A DNA stretch of 64,000 nt from Stictocephala bisonia (GCA_035578905.1 JAQJVL010000160.1:1-64000); one strand, 5' to 3'; positions 10,514-23,007 are shown, counted from the stretch's first letter. Numbers and translations: made by a program. Notes: generated from the letters alone by a model not told the origin.

Positions 10514-12299
10514 GGCAAATTAGTATTCAACAATAAATATTTTATGTTATTTGTGGAGTTATAGTTGCTGCTATCTGACAAATCTGAAAAAATATATAAA
10601 AGAAAGTTAACTTAATTCCAAGTTTAAAATATCAGCTTCCTTTTATAATTCATATTGTTAATTAATGAAATCTTGAAGTAGGAATAAGTTATAATGATGA
10701 ATATAAAAATACAAAATATTCAAAATTAAAAAGAAATACTAAAAACATTAAGATTTACTTGTAAAATAAGCTATTTTCAAAAAATAGCTTAGTTTAGTTA
10801 GCTACAAAAAAATCGAAATAACTTATTAGGCTTACATGTCTTTTAAAAAATTATTATATTTGTGTAAGATATAATTATATTTGAATAAAAAATATCATGT
10901 TATAAATTAGATGGATGAATATTCTTCAAGAAACCCCAAGTATTTTTATTTGAAAATAGCATTAAAATTAATTATTAAAATGATTCTTTTTCTGAACGCA
11001 ACAAGCTAAATAAAAACTCAATACCTTTCCACAAAAACATAATTAACATATTAACAAGTTATGTAGGCTACATCAAATATATACAACAGTGTTTTATATA
11101 ACTTTGTTATACAAATATTTTTTTAACCTTCATCAGTCCGTTATTTTAAAATTAAAAATAAAAAATCCTGCATTTTTTGTCTGAGAGTATGTGCTTTCCC
11201 TCCCACCTTTGGTGAATTGAACTGATAGTCACATGATCTGTATCGTAACTTATAACTGGAAAAGTCATTTTAAAGAATCAATTGGTATCCAATATACTTA
11301 TTATTAGTTTTTGTAAAATATTAGGAATAAATATACTTATAGTAAAAAAAGAAATATACTGTACTTATAAATAAATAGCCTATAAATAAAAAGCCTATTG
11401 ACTATCACTAGATTTACATAACTTAAATTAAAAAAATATCATGGACGGTTCTTATGAAAATGTTGTAGGAGGCTAATACAAATGAAAATGTAACACAGCT
11501 AAACATACCCACGACTATGCTGGTGTGAAGAAATAAATGCATAATGCAGAGAAGTAATTTACTTATATCTTGATGATAATTATTACTTCATAACAATATG
11601 TATTTTCTCAAATTAAAGACATCATACAGTAAACTGACACGCTTTCACAATTTTTACTTCTTTAACTTTATAAAATTTATATTGTTGCTATTATTTTATA
11701 AACAAAATTATCTATAAACCAAATTAATCAGCCACAATATTTGTTTATAAAAATTATTCAGTATGGTTCCAACTGTCATTTATATTGTAACATAAATATT
11801 AAATAAACATTGCACAACCAAATACTCAGTAGTGCATCTGCTTCATATTAGAGCGTCATTGATTCCCGGGAGGTCTACTTAAAAATTTGCTTGAGGAGTT
11901 TTAACCATTGTTCCTTGACAACATATGTACACAAAGTAAAAACACCACTGACGTTTAGAATGACAATAAAAAAATACTGTTCCTGGCCTCTAGGCTTGCC
12001 TGTTGGCTCTCTTCTCAGCAAAATTAACCCAGCAGTACACGTGTAACATTTTGATACACCGGTGCACACTTCCCGACTGAGAGTCTACTACTAAAAACCA
12101 CTGCCGTGCCTCACGATTTCAGAGCACAGAGTAATGTGTGCGGACAGTGAGTTTGCTAATACATTATCTAGCAGCTCCATTTCCAGTGTACAAACATGTT
12201 TATACTTGTATTGACGGCATCAGATAGTCTAAATTTTTATTCTGAACTAATTAATGTATTTATTAAGAATATGGGATAAGGAACTAGGCACCACAGCCA
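10514..12299. other. Region upstream of DBR1, no gene seen
   Basis: This AT-rich segment should hold the DBR1 promoter and 5' leader just above 10513. I cannot point to a convincing promoter element. A 64-codon minus-strand frame at 11875-12069 has no recognisable domain. Confidence 0.35.
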
Positions 12300-12760
12300 T
12301 TAGAAATAATTGTATTTATGCAGTTTCTTGCCACCAGACTAAACTGATAATTTTGCTTGAAATGGGCCTAGAATTGTCTATATTTTCACAATATATACTT
12401 TTTATCCTGCGAAAATCACGTATTTTACTGAAAATTTTGAAAAACCAATGTCACAACTTTTAGTATTTTTGTCATATTTCTGTTAATTTAAATGGTATTT
12501 TTATCATCTTTTTTTATTTTCACATGTTTTTTGCGCTGAATACAAATTTGATACCTATTTTGGTCTGTTACAATTATTTCTAGAGATATAATGGAAAAAC
12601 TACTTTCGCAGTGAATCGCGATTAGCAGCCATTACGTGATCTTTATAAACAACTACTATTATTCACCAAAATTGAATTCACCTATATATCTTCTGGAGTG
12701 ATGGCCGGCAGGCTGTCACGGCAGCCAAACAATGGAATTTAACACAAATTAAGAATTTTT

Positions 12761-13066
12761 GAAGTTATACTTCTTTGCGCCCGTTAGACACTTTGGGATG
12801 GGATGTTGGTCGAGAAACCGCGTCACGCTGAAAAGTAAGAACAAATTTTTAAGAACTATCGATTAATCGATTGTTAATCGAAGAAATTCAATCGAAGAAA
12901 TTACTGATAATGATAATATAGGTGTATAATATAATAATGAAGTCATGTATAATATATTGAAGATAAATATATTGAATAATATTGAAAAATGTCTTATATT
13001 TCATTTATATATCCTGTCTGTTTGTGTGCGTGAGGTGTATGAGAATGGCCAAAGAAGTATAACTTC
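12761..13066. mobile_element. Small MITE with GAAGTTATACTTCTTTG ends
   Basis: The ends are GAAGTTATACTTCTTTG and its exact inverse at 13050-13066. It interrupts the first unit of the array: the consensus around AATTTTTGTTGAGAAAA is split here. The array sequence resumes only at about 13092, so 25 bp beyond the inverted end belong to the insertion or arose with it. There is no coding capacity, and the superfamily is undetermined. Confidence 0.6.
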
Positions 13067-14912
13067 CACCGTGTGGTCCGACGCACACCCTTGTTGAGTA
13101 AATAGACATCTAGGATAAGTTAGGTTGTTTATTTAGGTAAGTAAAGAATGCACTTATCGCACTGAAAAAATTATTTTACTCCAAAACCAACTATAAATTT
13201 GTATTCAGCATAAAAATACATTTGAAATAAAAAAGAAATTTGGCATTTATGCAGTTTATTGCCACTAAACAAATTTGGAACATTTTGCTTGAAATGGGTC
13301 TAGAATTGGCTGTATTTTAAGCGGAACTAACGTATTTTACCAAAAAATTGGAAAAACCAATGTCACAACTTTTAGTATTTTTGTCATGTTTCCATTAATT
13401 TAAGTGGTATTTTAATCATCTTTTTAATATTTCAACATGTTTTTTGCACCGAATACAAATTTGAAAACTATTTTGGCCTATCACAAATATTTCTCAATAT
13501 GTAACGGAAAAACTATTATTGCGGCGAATCCCGATTAGCGGCCATTATATACAACTATCAATCACAAAAACCGAATTACAATCAGCTATATTCCCGCCGG
13601 AGTGACAGCCGGCATGCCGTCACAAAGGCCAAACACTCGAAATTAAAGCAAATTATGAATTTTTGGTGAGAAAATAGACAATTAGTATAAGTTAGGTTAT
13701 GTCAGTAAAAAATGCATTTTTCGGGCTGAAAAAATAATTGTACTACAAAACCAGTTATATATTTGTGTTCAGCATAAAAAAAACACGAGAAAAGAAAAAA
13801 GTTGTCGAAAAATAACAATTTGGTAATTATGCACTTTCTTGCCACCTCTGAAAATACGATTTCATGTTAATAAAGTGGTGAAAAATGAGTTTATATCTCT
13901 TGAGGAGTTTGATTTCATCCGCGAAAAACTCGTTTTTTACCGAAAAATCGAAAAACTAGATTTTTATCTAATAATGAAAAACCCAACTTTTTTAAAAATC
14001 GTTATTTTTCGACAATTTTTGTTTTCATTTCTCATGTTTTTTATGCTGAACACAAATATATAACTGGTTTTGTAGCAAAATTATTTTTTCAGCTCGAAAA
14101 TGCATTTTTTGCTGACATAACCAAACATAACCTAACTTATCCTAATTGTCTAATTTCTCAACAAAAATTCGTAATTTGCGTTAAATTCGGGCATTTGGCC
14201 TCCGTGACGGCCTGCCGGCTGTCACTCCGGCGGGAATATAGGTGAATTCGGTTTTTGTGATTAATAGTTGTTGAATATAATGATCGCGTAATGGCCGCTA
14301 ATCGCGATCCGCCTCGAAAGTAGTTTTTCCGTTATTTCTCGAGAAATATTTGTAATAGACCAAAATAGTTTTCAAATTGTATTCAGCGCAAAAAACACAT
14401 CAAAATAAAAAAAGATGATTAAAATACCATTTAAATTAACGGAAATATGACAAAAATACTAAAAGTTGTGACATTGGTTTTTTCGAATTTATCGGTAAAA
14501 TACGTTATTTCCGCGGGATGAAAAGCATATCTCGTGAAAATACAGCCAATTCTGGACCCATTTCAAACAAAATGGGTAATTATGCACTTTCTTGCCACCA
14601 AACAAATTTGGAACATTTTGCTTGAAATGGGTCTAGAATTGACTGTATTTTCACGAGATATGCTTTTTATTCCGCGGAAATAACGTATTTTACCGAAAAA
14701 TTCGAAAAAACCAATGTCACAACTTTTAGTATTTTTGTCATATTTCCGTTAATTTAAATGGTATTTTAATCATTTTTTTTAATTTTGATGTGTTTTTTTG
14801 CGCTGAATACAAATTTGAAAACTATTTTGGTCTATTACAAATATTTCTCGAGAAATAACGGAAAAACTACTGTCGCGGCGGATCGCGATTAGCGGCCATT
14901 ACGCGATCATTA

Positions 14913-15795
14913 TACAGGGTGTCCCGTAGGTAACCAGCCAAACTTCTGGAGGTCATTCCTTGGATTAAAACAAACAAAAAATTTCATGTGTACAAATCGT
15001 CTATCTCGCTCCATTATCCGGCTATCCCTCGTATGTGTTTTTTACTAAAAACTTAATATCTCAAAGGTTATTTAAGATAAAACCATGAAAATTGGTATGA
15101 AAGTATATCTTTACAGTATCCATGTACTATTTAAATTTCATTATTTTACAACAATCTTTTTCAAAATGGCGGCTATTTTAAATTTTTAAAGCCAAATATC
15201 TCAATAACCTTAAATTTTACTAAAAACTTGTAAGTTACAAAAAAGTTTAAGAATTTATTTTTATAAATAATTATATAAAAGTTTTAAGATTGAACAACTA
15301 TTAACTGAGAAATTACAATTTTTATCAAATAAAAATATGCTTGATATTAATGAAATTGAAAACTTTAGTTTTCAATTTTGATAAAAATTGTAATTTCTCA
15401 GTTAATAGTTGTTCAATCTTAAAACTTTTTATATAATTATTTATAGAAATAAATTCTTAAACTTCTTTGTAACTTACAAGTTTTTAGTAAAATTTAAGGT
15501 TATTAAGATATTTGGCTTTAAAAATTTAAAATGGCTGGCATTTTGAAAAAGATTTTTGTAAAAAAATGAAATTTAAATAGTAAATGGATACTGTAAAGAT
15601 CAACATTCATACCGATTTTCATGGTTTTATCTTAAATAACTTTTGAGATATTAAGTTTTTAGTAAAAAACACATACAGACAGATAGCCAGATAATGGAGC
15701 GAGATAGACGATTTGTACACATGAAATTTTTTGTTTGTTTTAACCCATGGAATGACCTTCAGAAGTTTGGCTGGTTACTTACGGGACACCCTGTA
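14913..15795. mobile_element. 883-bp foldback element, TACAGGGTGTCCC ends, TA duplication
   Basis: The ends are TACAGGGTGTCCCGTAGG and the near-exact inverse, flanked by TA at 14911-14912 and 15796-15797. The two arms pair over almost their whole length, about 430 bp each, with the centre near 15360. It sits in the right arm of the larger palindrome. Removing it and one TA restores the symmetry of the two ~740-bp arms, which proves the insertion. TA duplication suggests a Tc1/mariner-like mobiliser, but this is inference. The 60-codon frame at 15731 is not a gene. Confidence 0.85.
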
Positions 15796-16668
15796 TACAA
15801 CAACTATTAATCACAAAAACCGAATTCTCATATATTCCCGCCGGAGTGACGGCCGGCAGGCCATCACGGAGGCCAAACGCCCGAATTTAACGCAAATTAC
15901 GAATTTTTGTTGAGAAAATAAGACATTTAGGATAAGTTAGGTTATGTCAACAAAAATGCATTTTTCGAACTGAAAAAATAATTTTACTACAAAACCAGTT
16001 ATATATATGTTCAGCATAAAAAACACGAGAAATGAAAAAAAAATTTGTGGAAAAATAACGATTTTTAAAAAAGTTGGTTTATTCATTATTAGATACAAAT
16101 CTAGTTTTTCGATTTTTCGGTAAAAAACGAATTTTCCGCGGATGAAATCAAACTCCTCAAGAGATATAAACTCATTTTTCACCACTTTATTAACATGAAA
16201 TCGTATTTTCAGAGGTGGCAAGAAAGTGCATAATTACCGCAAAAGGTTCCAAATTTCTTTGGTGGCAAGAAAGTGCATAATTACCAAAAAATTTTTTAAA
16301 AGTTGGTTTTTTTCACTATCAGATGAAAAAATTATTTTAAGATTTTCCAGTAAAAGACGAGTTTTCCGCGGATGGAATCAAACTCCTCAAGAGATATAAA
16401 CTCATATTTCACCACTTTTTCAACATGAAATCATATTTTCAGAGATAGCAAGAAAGTGCATAATTACTAAAATTAGTTGAAAAATAACGATTTTAAAAAG
16501 GTAAAATTTTTCACTTTCAGATAAAAAGCTAGTTTTTTGCTTTTTCAGTAAAAAGCGAGTTTACCGCGGATGAAAACACCCTCCTCAAGAAACTCACATT
16601 TCACCACTTTTTCAACAAGAAATCGTATTTTCAAAGGTGGCATTAAAGTGCATAAATACCAAAATTTT

Positions 16669-17793
16669 GTTTTTATATAGTATTAATTATTCGGAAATGT
16701 GGACTCACTCCGTAACACATGCACTCGATGGTTACCGTCTATAGTTATATGGTCATCGTGCATTTTGCTACTAGGCCAACCTCCTGTACGAAATTCACTA
16801 TCTTGTTAACCACGAAAAACTTACATGCAATAGGGTAGTTCATCAGCAATATCTTTTAATCAGTTATAGTACACCAAAATGATTTTAAAATTATGTGTTA
16901 ATATTTAAAAAAAACGTCAAAATAAAAAAATAATAACACAGCATAACAGATATGTAATGAGAGACATTGATTAAAATAATAGGTTAGCCTACTTGCTTAC
17001 CTTACTTCTTAACTTGCCTAACTTCTTACAAAAAAGGCAACTTTTCCCAGAATGAAGACTATGCTTTTTAAAGAGTTGCCAGACAATATGTACATGATTT
17101 TACAGTGACAAAAACGTCAATATGCAAGTAATGTAATCAAATGCAAACCAATTATTTCTTAAATACTAAAGAGGGCCAGAGTAAACTACAACTCTTAATT
17201 GCTCACCAACCAAATGCTAAATAATCTGGAACAGCATTAGAAGGCAATCATATCTATGAAAATATTACCTAAACTTAACCTATAAGTTTTATCCTTCCTT
17301 TTTTTTCTTTTGCCTTTTAGACCAGGCTGGCTAAAACTTTGACATTATGAAGCCACGTAGTACTCTATACTGTTGCTGAGATTTTTTCATTAGTTACCGT
17401 CTTGTGGCCGATTGGTAAAATTGATCTGAATTGGAATTAAACACTTATTAATTGTATTGGTGACATGAACATAAATATCTCAAATATAGTGAATAACATT
17501 ACTTTGTTTATTTTAAGTTAGTTTGTTATAAAGAGGGAATACAGGGAATCTACGATAGATCGGATATGAGGAGGTGGGAAGGTTGGGGTTGTCGTCTCGC
17601 CAGCGGTCTTTTGGCTTTGCTAACCCGAAAATGGAGGACCACGGATGAAGACCTCAACCAGAAGTTCATCAACATTAATGAATGACAATGATAAATATGT
17701 AATATTTAAATGTGCTTTTTGGCTAATCTGAAAAAAAAACTGGCTGGTTCTGTATATATTTTAATGTAATTGGTTTTTTTAAATACTTTTGAG
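16669..17793. other. Gene-free stretch
   Basis: No coding exon is recognised. A GC-richer patch at about 17560-17680 may belong to the 3' region of the non-LTR fragment that follows, but I cannot show it. Confidence 0.3.
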
Positions 17794-18545
17794 TTATATG
17801 TCATTTTGGGTGATTTTATATGTTATTTTAAAACATCTATCTCTTGCATATTGATAATATGGACATTCCATTACAATATGGTCTAATGTTTCATTCGATC
17901 CGGATGTACTTTTAAGGCAGAGTGGTGTAAACGTAAAGTATAATTGATATAGATATACCAATACCACTATACGTGTATGGGTGGGCGGGTGGGTCAATGC
18001 CACTGTAAGTGTATGGGTGGGCGGGTGGGTCAATACTACAGTGCGTGTATGGGTGGGTAGTGACAAGAGAAATTCGAAATACCAATGTACGTGCATGGGC
18101 GGGTGGGTGGGTAACAGAGCTATCAGTTTTGTTAAATATAAATTCATTTCTCAAATTGAAACAGTTCATTTACTTTCAGTAAGCGAAGCCAGTCCACAGA
18201 CATGTCAGTCACGACACATCCGTTTACGAACATGTCGCCCGACCGGCAAATCTGTTTGGTTAAATATAAGTCTAGATAAGCCGACAATATCTCTTCTTTT
18301 CCATTTTAGTGTTCTAAATCATGGTTCATTGCTGTGAAATCTACCAACTTTATACCAAGATGCCTTAGAAGACTTTGTTTTGAGATACTTTTGGTCACTA
18401 ATCTTTGATAGAATTTCGAGTCGTTCATTGGTATATGAAGAGTATTTATGAAGTTTCCATCTAATATACCTTGTTTGGCAAGTTTGTCCACATATTCATT
18501 GTGGCTGATACCGCAATGAGATGGTACGCATTGTATTGCAAATGT
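17794..18545 (-). pseudogene. Non-LTR retrotransposon RNase H and C-terminal fragment
   Basis: On the minus strand 18545-18306 encodes VPSHCGISHNEYVDKLAKQG followed by ~45 residues. This matches the C-terminal block of retrotransposon RNase H (S-H-x-G-I-x-x-N-E-x-x-D-x-L-A). At 17940-17794 the strand encodes ETLDHIVMECPYYQYARDRC, the typical Cys/His tail after RNase H in non-LTR elements. Between them sits a minisatellite patch (17960-18114). RNase H-bearing elements include the I and R1-like clades; the clade here is unclear. It is 5'-truncated and interrupted. Confidence 0.7.
17960..18114 (-). repeat. Second minisatellite locus, inverted and diverged
   Basis: Three to four units of the 36-bp minisatellite of 9106-9328 appear here in opposite orientation. 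The plus strand reads GTGTATGGGTGGGCGGGTGG. The last two units are separated by about 30 bp of other sequence (18060-18090). It lies inside the RNase H fragment. The GGGTGGGCGGGTGGG stretch at about 17979 and 18014 is a textbook intramolecular G-quadruplex motif. Confidence 0.85.
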
Positions 18546-18563
18546 TTTTTACTTTCATTTCAT

Positions 18564-18847
18564 TGCTTGTTTACACTACGCATCTACAGCAGTATTGCCA
18601 ACATCACTTTGTGGCTTTCTGCCTATAAAAGATGGTAACTAACCATAAAAGATCAAAGGCATTACACATAAGACATGACGATGACACGGACGAAATGGCA
18701 AACCCTGCTTGTTTACACAACGCATCTACAGCAGTATTGCCAACATCACTTTGTGGGCTTTCTGTCTATAAAAGATGATAACTAACCATAAAAGATCAAA
18801 GACATTACACATATGACATGACGATGACACGGACGAAATTGCAAACC
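18564..18847 (+). repeat. Tandem duplication, two copies of 142 bp
   Basis: The block starting TGCTTGTTTACAC at 18564 repeats at 18706 with only a few differences. Both copies contain CATCTACAGCAGTATTGCCA, CTATAAAAGAT and GACATGACGATGACACGGAC. I see no coding sense. It is a simple local duplication, perhaps the start of a satellite. Confidence 0.85.
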
Positions 18848-19089
18848 CAACAACAACAAAAACATAACTACTCTTTCTCATTCAAGCTGATTAATAGTAC
18901 ATTAGCTGAAATAAAATTTATTATTCGTAGATTTAGTTACCGGCATTAAGTCATCCACTTCACCCATGTGCCATCACTATTAAACTACAAATCCTCGATC
19001 TACCGTTTGTCTGTTTGTTTTCATACCGGAGGGTTCCGACGTTATCGCATGATAAGTCAATAAGTCAAATGACTGAATGTCATGTGACA

Positions 19090-19127
19090 TGTCACTTTAA
19101 CTGAATAAATATTCAGTTAAAGTGACA
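19090..19127. repeat. Perfect 18-bp-arm palindrome
   Basis: TGTCACTTTAACTGAATA is followed by AA and then its exact inverse. Such a perfect short hairpin may be a MITE core or a recently formed inversion. No function can be assigned. Confidence 0.85.
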
Positions 19128-19194
19128 ATACAATTGCATTAACCAAGTCAACAGTGAAATGCTGTGTTACAAAATCAAAAAAGAACTATCTGGT

Positions 19195-20350
19195 TACATA
19201 ATAAGATGCTATTTATATTTCTTAACTAGCTAAATAACTAAATAAATCTAAGGTGCACAACATGTGCTGAGTTATATTCATATGAATAACTCCTATGAAC
19301 CGCCAGCAAGAAATTTATGAACGCTGTAGTAAGATATATCCACGAGAATGGCTCTAAACTTTTTTTGAACTTTGAAAGGTTTGACTCCAACTTGAAATCG
19401 ACAGGTAATTTATTAAAAAATTTGATGCCGTTATAAAAAAAGGTGATTTTTGAAAAAAGACGTGCGATGCTGAGGAATTTTTAAGTCTGTACAGTTTCGG
19501 AGAAAGTGATTATGAACAGATGGACTTTGACTTGAAAATAATGAAAGGTTCTCCTTGACAAATATCAAACAAAATAATATGTAAATTGAGGGAAATGTCA
19601 ACAGGTAACTGATATGGAATATTTCCCTAGACGACCTTCGTCTACGGAGACCAAAAATTGCTCTCACAGCCCGTTTCTGGAGCCGGAAAAGGAACAAGGT
19701 CCTTGAGTTTTCAGCTCCCCATATATATACAGCATAGTTTAAATGAGGATAAACTACACCATAGTAAGCGGAAAGCAATACCTCCACACTGGCAAACCTA
19801 GAAAGGCGATGCAAAATAAAAATACCTGAGCTAATCCGTCTACATACGACTTCAATGTGAGAATGAAAATTAAGTGTGTTATCCAGATGGAGACCCAAGA
19901 ATTTTACTGACTGAGAAGTTTCTATTTCATTTACACCCAACAAAATATTTATACCAATAATATTTTGTGCTCTGTTTGAATTTATGTGGAAATCAAGAAT
20001 TTTAGTTTTGTCTGCATTAAGTGTGAGCAAGTTTTCGTCAAACCATTGGAGCAAATTATTAGCCTCAATGAAGCCACGCATTTCAAGATCTTCCGTACTG
20101 GAGCCAGATACAGACAATGACGTGTCGTCCGCAAAGAGATAACTCGCCTGATGTAATACTGCTTGGCAAATCGTTAATGAATAACAGAAACAGTAGGGGA
20201 CCGAGGACGGATCCTTGTGGCACTCCACTAGCAATGCTCTTTTCATTAGAACGATGAGCTGTTATACAACCATGTTCATCCGTAGCTGTTATTTCATCTG
20301 TATTAGTTGCATGATAATGGAATCAAGCAACATCAACATTCGAGCTCTGA
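19195..20350 (-). pseudogene. 5'-truncated non-LTR retrotransposon, RT C-terminal half
   Basis: The minus strand encodes [21 protein letters not shown] in one frame at about 20235-20170, then after a frameshift [13 protein letters not shown] (catalytic FADD). It goes on through LNADKTKILDF and VKFLGLHLDNTLNFHSHIE to HLNYAVYIWG. These are RT core and thumb blocks of a CR1/Jockey-like element. The open frame 19431-20246 has 271 codons, and recognisable sequence continues to about 19195. The 5' part is missing and frameshifts are present, so it is dead. Confidence 0.85.
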
Positions 20351-22360
20351 AAAAATTGCTGTCTCTTGGTGATCTCTTAGTGGTCCTGTCCTTGTACACA
20401 GTCCGCCTGCCCGAGCACTGGTGGTGGTTCTGAAGTCACCTTTAAGTCGTTGGTCCCCAGGTTAAGTATTAGAGAGAACTTCGTAGACCTAACTTCACCT
20501 GGTAAAAAAAGACCTAATTTTAAATTTTGGTTTGTTGTCATAGACTTGTTGTTTGATAGTCTAGATTCCCTAGGTACACGAATCACGAAATTGTGCATGG
20601 ACAATTAATTATTAATTATTTATTCTAAGTACTGTCTGACTGCGCCAGGTTTTGGCCAGCCTAGAGGGTAAAACCGATTGATTTTACACACAAATCAAAA
20701 TATCAGCTGTTTTTGAGGTCCACTGTGGAGCACTTGTGTAGTTCCATGTAAATGGAATGCAGTTTAAACCAGCTGTAATTGTGGACCTCACTAACTAACA
20801 AAATTACTGCCACAAATATTCCTATTAGATAGTTTATTTATTGTAGGTTTATATAATCAAGGGTAAAACCAATTAATTATTATTACTTGATGTATTATGA
20901 ATAACCTCAGTTTTAAAGAAGAAATGTTATAAGTTCAATTTACAAATAATCTTCAGTAAATTTGCAAATTAACTTCTACTTTTTAAACATTTTCTTTATG
21001 CTTTTAAATCTCATCGTATTCATTTTTACTATATTTAAGAAAGAATATATATATAATAAAATAAAGTACACTAAATAAAATTTATTCATATTAAACAAAA
21101 CGGATATTAAAATTTAAATAAAGTAAATTACCCTAACTAATACAATATCCATTGTAATCACAAACTTGATAATCGCAGTCCTTATTTAAAATTATTTGAA
21201 CAATATTGTGGAGTAAACAAAAAACATTGCTGTGTCTAAATCATTTACCACGGGTTTGTATTAAAACCAAACAAGTTCAACCTTACAGACAACCGAGTGT
21301 ATTTCCTCACACGCATTTTTAACGCGGCCAGACAGTAAGAAAAAGTATATTCACTTGCATACGTCAAATTATGCCATGCTATTTGTGCAATTTCTAGGCA
21401 TAACGCAAATATTGACATTTAAATTGCCAGTGAAGACAATCAGGTATGTTTTGTGTAGCGACTGGAATAAAAAATGTGGTTACAGACACCCCATCTTATG
21501 TGACCTTAGCCAACTAACTATAATATGTAGTTCATTTAATCTAGTAAATATTCACCTCTCTCTTTCCCTCTCAGGTGTAACTATAACATATCAATAGGAT
21601 CGGTTAAAGAGAATTGCCTGCTCTGTAGAAAAATTAGGAAATATGACAGCCGCTTGCTCAGTATGAGCTGAACTAGCGAGGGGTGAAAGGGGCGACCACC
21701 TGCCCCCGTCAGAAAAATAACTACAATAAATTTGGTTAAAATTTGAATACTTACGCATAATATGGTTGTCTAATTTTATCATAAGTTAGGTAAATTTCAC
21801 AGGCACAGTTTTATTTGTGTGAACAGTAAAGCTAGTATTTACTGTAGTGCATATTTACCTAGATTAAGCAGCAAAAGGGAAGCAAACTTGACATTTGCCT
21901 ACTCCCACACCAGCAACGCCACGACGGAGACAGACGATTGCGAGTCAGAATTTATTTCGTGTGCCGATTAGTAACTTATGGTTATGACGTGTCATCTCAA
22001 ACTAAGCTACTTCGATTTTGTGATTTGTATGAGACCGAATGATGAGCTAAGTCAATAACTTTCTCTTGACTCCATCTTTAATGTATGTAATATACAGAAT
22101 TGATCCTGGTTGTTTTATCTATTAGATTGGATTCATATCTAATGCAATGATGCCAATGTTTACAGCGTGATTTTTTTATAAGACACTAAGATCTTTCGGA
22201 CACTTAACAAATATCACTCATTATTCCATATGTTCATTTCACCAATGTACGAGAAGATTTTGTTGGTTTTTATAGATTTACACCAAATGAACTAGGACCA
22301 CAACTTTTAATCTGCTGTTGATAAGGTGAAATCTTTGGCCAATCCTTAAAAAAATAATCA
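20351..22360. other. Gene-free stretch
   Basis: No exon is recognised. Frames at 20377-20604 and 21355-21597 have no domain I know. Composition is AT-rich with no obvious terminal repeats. Confidence 0.3.
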
Positions 22361-22653
22361 AGGAACAGAATCCAGATTACGATAACTGTATTGTGTTGTG
22401 CATCTCCACTGATTGCTTCAATAAAATGATATCTAACGCACGTGGATTGTTGAAGAAACTACAATCCAAAGTGAGAAAGGTTTCATTGTATCTTTTCAAC
22501 AATCATGTGTTAAACCCAACTCATTCAAAATGTACTAAAGTTCAAGCAGTGCGGAATATGTTTCAACTACTGTACGAATTTGTTTTAACATATACTCCGA
22601 ATGTACGTTTACGCTTGACGATCACTCCTGGTTTTTTGTGGGATACTCGTTAG
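22361..22653 (+). pseudogene. Unidentified coding-like fragment
   Basis: An open frame from about 22361 to the TAG at 22653 reads KEQNPDYDNCIVLCISTDCF, then RGLLKKLQSKVRKVSLYLFN, and ends near TYTPNVRLRLTITPGFLWDT. Its composition looks protein-like rather than low-complexity. I see a weak similarity in pattern to the N-terminal region of insect bifunctional CoA synthase. I would not assign it on that basis. It could be an isolated exon, a retrocopy fragment or chance. Confidence 0.22.
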
Positions 22654-23007
22654 TTAGATCAATATATTGTTATTTTATACTTCCAAGATAGTTTTTCCCC
22701 AATTTTGGAAACGGAATCTTAATTTCAGTTTGATAATATTGCTCCTCATTAAAAGCAATAGGCCTTTGCAAAACAATGTACTCATTTGAGTTTATTTCTT
22801 GTATGCGCACTATTTCTGTAATTTTGTCTGTCATATACCCACTACTGTCTGTGCAGAATTATGAGTAAACGAGTTTAAATATTATTTATTAAGAAATTAA
22901 AAAGCCTACGCAAAATCCGATCTAATTTTTCCTAGTCCTTTTCCTAGTTGTTTTCCTAGTCTAATTGTACGTTAAGACATATACAAGTTTTAAGTTTTAA
23001 CAAATGT

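Larger units (their letters stand above)
12300..16668. repeat. Compound inverted array of a ~750-bp repeat with TIR-like ends
   Basis: A full unit begins GGTAATTATGCACTTTCTTG (then CCACC) and ends with the inverse. This boundary motif occurs about eight times (near 12313, 13240, 13825, 14576, 16215, 16262, 16447 and 16645). Two shortened direct units (about 12300-13240 including an insert, and 13240-13826) are followed by an inverted unit (13830-14570). Next is a full unit in the other orientation (14576-16236 including an 883-bp insert), then two ~200-bp end fragments. The inner pair forms a near-perfect palindrome with ~740-bp arms. Frames 13839-14063 (+) and 15937-16221 (-) encode similar peptides only because they lie in the paired arms. 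The family is not known to me. Confidence 0.82.

Noticed and set aside
13839..16221. Two similar peptides (MPPLKIRFHVNKVVKNEFIS...) on opposite strands, at first suggesting a conserved gene pair
   Set aside because: They lie in the two arms of the palindrome, so similarity comes from the DNA repeat. Other units in the array do not keep the frame, and the peptide has no domain.
17794..18337. Repetitive frames PTHTRTVVLTHPP and the opposite-strand equivalents
   Set aside because: Same minisatellite effect at the second locus.
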